Positions 5,735 through 8,922 of a DNA stretch of 8,922 nucleotides are shown here, one piece after another (within the stretch, counting starts at the first letter, position 1; each line of letters begins with the position of its first letter). The stretch covers positions 1 through 8,922 of the forward strand of contig JAOACU010000114.1 in assembly GCA_026417715.1 (NCBI GenBank), in the 5' to 3' direction. This stretch comes from Anaerolineae bacterium. GTDB taxonomy: Bacteria; Chloroflexota; Anaerolineae; UBA4142. Both the position numbers and the translations under genes were made by a program. The notes below the pieces were generated by a model that had not been told where the DNA came from, ran no database searches, and saw nothing but the letters and a program-made list of their open reading frames with translations.

Positions 5735-8700
5735 ATGACTCGCGCCGAAGCGGTTCTGCGCACCAAACTGAATCCGCCGCGTCTTTCGCGTCACACCCTC
5801 CTTCGTCCGCGTCTGAATGTGCTCTTTCGTGACGCGCTCGATGCGCGCGTCACCATCGTCCAAGCCAGCGCGGGGTACGGCAAGTCCACCGCACTTGCCG
5901 CGCTAAACGATGCACGCACACCACTTTTTTGGTACAGCGCGAGCGAGGGCGATACCGACGCGCATCAATTTCTCGCGCATCTCATCGCCGCGTTTCACTT
6001 GGGTTTGCCCGCGCTCTCCGATACACCGCTCGCGTTGTTGCACGATGCGGATCCGCACGCGCCGCGTCGCGCCACCGATGCGCTCCTCAACGCGCTCGCC
6101 GATGCGCTGACCGCGCCCGCGCTCTTGGTGATTGACGATTATCATCTTGCCGCGTCCGATGATGTGGACGCGCTCCTCGATCATTTCCTCGCGTTTCTAC
6201 CGCCCCACTTGCACGTCATCGTTTCGACGCGTTACGCGCCGCGCTGGGAACATTTACCCACGTGGCGCGCGCACGGTCAAGTGCTCGACATCAAACGCGA
6301 CGCGCTTGCGTTCACGCGCGATGAAATCGCCGCGCTCTTTGCCGAAACGTACAAGTGTCCGCTCACACCGCGCGACGTGGATTTGGTATACGAACGCACC
6401 GAGGGCTGGCCCATCGCCTTGCAACTGGTGTGGCAAGAACTGCGCGCCAAGCCCAAAGCCAAAATCGCCGACTTGCTGGCAAGCGAAAGCGCAGAGACAC
6501 TCTTTGCCTATCTCGCGCGCGATGTCTTGGCGCAACAGCCGCGCGATGTGCAACATTTTCTTTTGAGCACGGCGGTCTTGCGCGAACTCGAAACGCGCGC
6601 GTGTCAAGCCGTTGCGCCCAATACCGATTGTTCCGCGATGCTTGCCTACTTGCGCGAACGCGATCTGTTCATCACATCGCTGGGTGGCGAACACTATCGC
6701 TATCATCACCTCTTTCACGATTTTCTGCGCGAGTATGCTGCGCGGCTCGATGCCGATGCCGTGCGCGCGCGACATCGGCGCGCAGCAGAATTTTATCGCG
6801 AGGCGGGCAACGCCTCGGAAGCGATTTTTCATTTCTTGCGCGCGCACGCGTTCGACGATGCTGTCGCGCAAATCGCGAGTGTGGGTGAAGAGATGTTGCG
6901 CGTGGGTCGCTTGGATACGCTCGCGAGTTGGCTCGATGCATTGCCGCCCGAAGCGGTTGCCGCGCAACCCGTGTTGATGTTCTTTTACGGTGATCTCGCG
7001 CGCTTGCAAAGTCGTTTCGATGACGCGCTGGCGTGGTACGCGCACGCCGAACGCGCGTGGCGCGCCGCGCAGGACAAGCGCGGCATCGTGCGCGCGTTGC
7101 GCGGACAAGCGTTGGTGTATCTCGATACGTTGCGCGCGCCGCAAGCCGAACAACTTTTGCAAGAAGCATTGCGTTTGATGGATGGCTTGGATGATCGGGT
7201 GGCGCACGCGCGCTTGTTGGAACTCCTTGCGGAAAACAAGTTGAACACGGGCAAAGCCGAAGAAGCAGAACGATTGCGCGCGCAAGCGCGCACCTTGCGC
7301 GAAGAAGGTCCCAGCGAAGATGTGTTGAGTGTGCGCGTCAAACTACGCACAGGACGCTTGGACGAAGCGCGCGAAATTTTGGAAGCGTGGGCGCGCGAAG
7401 AGCGCGGCAAACCCCACGCGCCGCGCGCCCATCGCGAAACATTGTTGGTGTTGTCGCTCATCCACTCGTTGCAAGGCAACGCCGATGCTGCGTTCGATAC
7501 GGCGCAAGAAGCAATCACACTTGGCGCGCAACTCGCATCGCCGTTCGTTTCGGCGGTGGGACAGATGCGCTTGGGGCACGCGCTTCAACTGCGCGGCGAT
7601 TGGCGCGCCGCGCTGCGTTGCTACGAAGATGCCATCGCACTCGGCGATCAACTCGCCGTCCAACGCACACGCGCCGAAGCGCGTTGGGGAATGACACGCG
7701 CACACGGTTACAGCGGCGATGTGACGGCGGCGCGCCGCGACGCGGCAGAAGGTATCGAAATCGCACAAAGCACGGGCGACGCGTGGTTGGTGGCGATTTT
7801 GCAAATCGCACTCGGCGCGAGTTTGGTGTTGGCACAGCGCGCGCGCGAAGCGATCCAAGCACTCACCGACGCCCACGCGGCGATGCGCGCCTGCGGCGAT
7901 ACGTTCGGACAAACCGCCGCGCGAATGTGGCTCGCACTCGCGCACGCGCATCAACGCGAACGCGCGCTCGCGCACCTAGACGATGCGCTCGCCCTCGCGC
8001 AGACGCATCGTTACGATTATTTGTTCACCACGCGCACATTTTTGGGAATGTCGGACGCGCGAATGATTGTGCCGTTGTTGTTAGAAGCGCGGCGACGCGG
8101 CAGACACGCGAGTTACGCTGCGCGTCTCCTCGCGGCGATGGGCTTGGCAAACATCGCCGCGCATCCTGGGTATCAGTTGCGTGTGCAAACATTCGGCGTG
8201 TTTCGCGTGTGGCGCGGCGAAAATGAGATCGGTGCGCGCGAGTGGCAACGCAAAAAAGCGCGGCAACTGTTGCAACTCTTTATCGCGCGGCGCGGACGCT
8301 TGATCGAACGCGAAGAAATTTTCGAGTTGCTCTATCGTGATGTATCGCCCGATGCGGCGGCGCGCGATTTCAAGGTTGCACTCAACGCGCTCAATCACGC
8401 GCTCGAACCTGCGCGCGGCGATGCCGATCCCGCGTTCATCGCACGCGAAGGATCGGCGTACGGCTTGCGCGCCGATGCGGATGTGTGGATTGATGCAGAC
8501 GAGTTCACACGTCTGATCGCGCGCGGCGATGCGGCATCGGACGAAACGATGTTGGAGGCGTATCGGCGCGCGCTGGCGTTGTATCACGATGATTTTCTCA
8601 TCGCCGATGCGCGCTATGACGATTGGGCGATTACCGAACGCGAGCGTTTGCTCGCACTCTACTTGCGCGCGGCGGATCGCCTGGCAACCGAGTTGCTGGC

Positions 8701-8922
8701 GCGCGGCGCGCACGATGAGTGTATCGCGTGGTGCGAAAAAATTCTGGCGCGCGACCGATGTTGGGAGCACGCGTATCGGTTGATGATGCAGGCGTACGCG
8801 GCGCGGGGTGAACGCGCCCAAGTGCGACGTGTGTTCGAGCAGTGCAAGCGCGTTTTGCGCGAGGAGTTGGAGGTAGAACCAAGTGCGGTGACGGTGGAGG
8901 TGTATCAGGCAGGGATTAGGAG
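5735..8922 (+). CDS. MalT-like STAND ATPase-TPR-SARP/BTAD transcriptional activator (3' partial)
   Basis: The frame is open for 1062 codons to the right edge and is the largest gene in the window. It opens with LRTKLNPPRL (8-17), the usual start of MalT-type STAND regulators. Walker A is ASAGYGKST (44-52, Lys50), Walker B is LLVIDDYH (130-137), and a sensor-like STRYAP lies at 164-169. The winged-helix signature YRYHHLFHDFL (321-331) follows. Residues about 335-810 are Ala/Leu-rich helical repeats of TPR type. The C-terminus has an OmpR-like winged helix (about 812-905, with REWQRKKARQLL) and a BTAD domain (about 916-1062) ending in LEVEPSAVTVEVY, the usual close of that domain, so only a few residues are missing. 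It probably works as an ATP- and ligand-gated oligomeric activator. An in-frame ATG at 5705 would add 10 residues but lies between the promoter boxes, so 5735 is preferred. The target and inducer are unknown. Confidence 0.93.
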   Translation, partial: MTRAEAVLRTKLNPPRLSRHTLLRPRLNVLFRDALDARVTIVQASAGYGKSTALAALNDARTPLFWYSASEGDTDAHQFLAHLIAAFHLGLPALSDTPLALLHDADPHAPRRATDALLNALADALTAPALLVIDDYHLAASDDVDALLDHFLAFLPPHLHVIVSTRYAPRWEHLPTWRAHGQVLDIKRDALAFTRDEIAALFAETYKCPLTPRDVDLVYERTEGWPIALQLVWQELRAKPKAKIADLLASESAETLFAYLARDVLAQQPRDVQHFLLSTAVLRELETRACQAVAPNTDCSAMLAYLRERDLFITSLGGEHYRYHHLFHDFLREYAARLDADAVRARHRRAAEFYREAGNASEAIFHFLRAHAFDDAVAQIASVGEEMLRVGRLDTLASWLDALPPEAVAAQPVLMFFYGDLARLQSRFDDALAWYAHAERAWRAAQDKRGIVRALRGQALVYLDTLRAPQAEQLLQEALRLMDGLDDRVAHARLLELLAENKLNTGKAEEAERLRAQARTLREEGPSEDVLSVRVKLRTGRLDEAREILEAWAREERGKPHAPRAHRETLLVLSLIHSLQGNADAAFDTAQEAITLGAQLASPFVSAVGQMRLGHALQLRGDWRAALRCYEDAIALGDQLAVQRTRAEARWGMTRAHGYSGDVTAARRDAAEGIEIAQSTGDAWLVAILQIALGASLVLAQRAREAIQALTDAHAAMRACGDTFGQTAARMWLALAHAHQRERALAHLDDALALAQTHRYDYLFTTRTFLGMSDARMIVPLLLEARRRGRHASYAARLLAAMGLANIAAHPGYQLRVQTFGVFRVWRGENEIGAREWQRKKARQLLQLFIARRGRLIEREEIFELLYRDVSPDAAARDFKVALNALNHALEPARGDADPAFIAREGSAYGLRADADVWIDADEFTRLIARGDAASDETMLEAYRRALALYHDDFLIADARYDDWAITERERLLALYLRAADRLATELLARGAHDECIAWCEKILARDRCWEHAYRLMMQAYAARGERAQVRRVFEQCKRVLREELEVEPSAVTVEVYQAGIR

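Noticed and set aside
6254..7285. 343-codon open frame on the minus strand within the regulator gene
   Set aside because: It is antisense to the ATPase and TPR region, whose motifs are clear on the plus strand. It shows no recognisable motif and is explained by GCG/CGC-rich codons that rarely give antisense stops.
7387..8226. 279-codon open frame on the plus strand, out of frame with the regulator
   Set aside because: Its translation is an Arg/Ala/Thr-rich string without domains, lies wholly inside the regulator frame and has no ribosome binding site.
8081..8821. 246-codon minus-strand open frame at the right end
   Set aside because: It is antisense to the winged-helix and BTAD coding region, which matches its family well. 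It is composition-driven.

Overview
The window is probably a chromosomal segment of a Chloroflexota (Anaerolineae-like) bacterium. This placement is an inference. It rests on a MalT-like STAND regulator ending in a SARP/BTAD output domain, a YkcB-like GT39 membrane glycosyltransferase, dense CGCG-rich codons (GCG for Ala, CGC for Arg), and many short palindromic and heptamer repeats in and between genes. There are no rRNAs, tRNAs, CRISPR arrays, transposases or phage genes.

Layout, left to right. (1) Positions 1-71, minus strand: the first 23 codons of a membrane-anchored or exported protein that runs off the left edge. It has its own ribosome binding site and a good promoter whose -35 box overlaps the stop codon of the next gene. 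(2) Positions 184-909, minus strand: a complete creatininase-superfamily amidohydrolase. (3) Positions 910-1160: a divergent control region with a 7-bp tandem repeat, a symmetric pair of overlapping promoters built on a 10-bp inverted repeat, and a 93-bp palindromic repeat. (4) Positions 1161-3293 and 3307-5349, plus strand: a two-gene operon with a 13-nt gap. It encodes a polytopic GT39 glycosyltransferase and an exported beta-propeller plus alpha/beta-hydrolase (esterase) fusion. (5) Positions 5350-5734: an intergenic region with a small palindrome, a strong intrinsic terminator, a second copy of the palindromic repeat, and a near-consensus promoter placed to give a leaderless mRNA. (6) Position 5735 to the right edge, plus strand: over 1062 codons of a P-loop ATPase-TPR-SARP transcriptional activator, cut only shortly before its probable C-terminus.

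Functionally, the glycosyltransferase and the secreted esterase probably act together at the cell envelope, one adding sugar from a lipid-linked donor and the other attacking an ester or peptide substrate outside the membrane. The creatininase-like enzyme is divergently transcribed from shared promoter DNA. The large regulator has its own transcription unit, and nothing visible ties it to the operon beyond adjacency.

The most unusual features are repeats that are part of the glycosyltransferase coding sequence. One is a ten-copy heptanucleotide array whose unit length is not a multiple of three, so copy-number changes would shift the frame. The other is a 116-bp palindromic element translated in frame. 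No clearly new defence or mobile system is visible.
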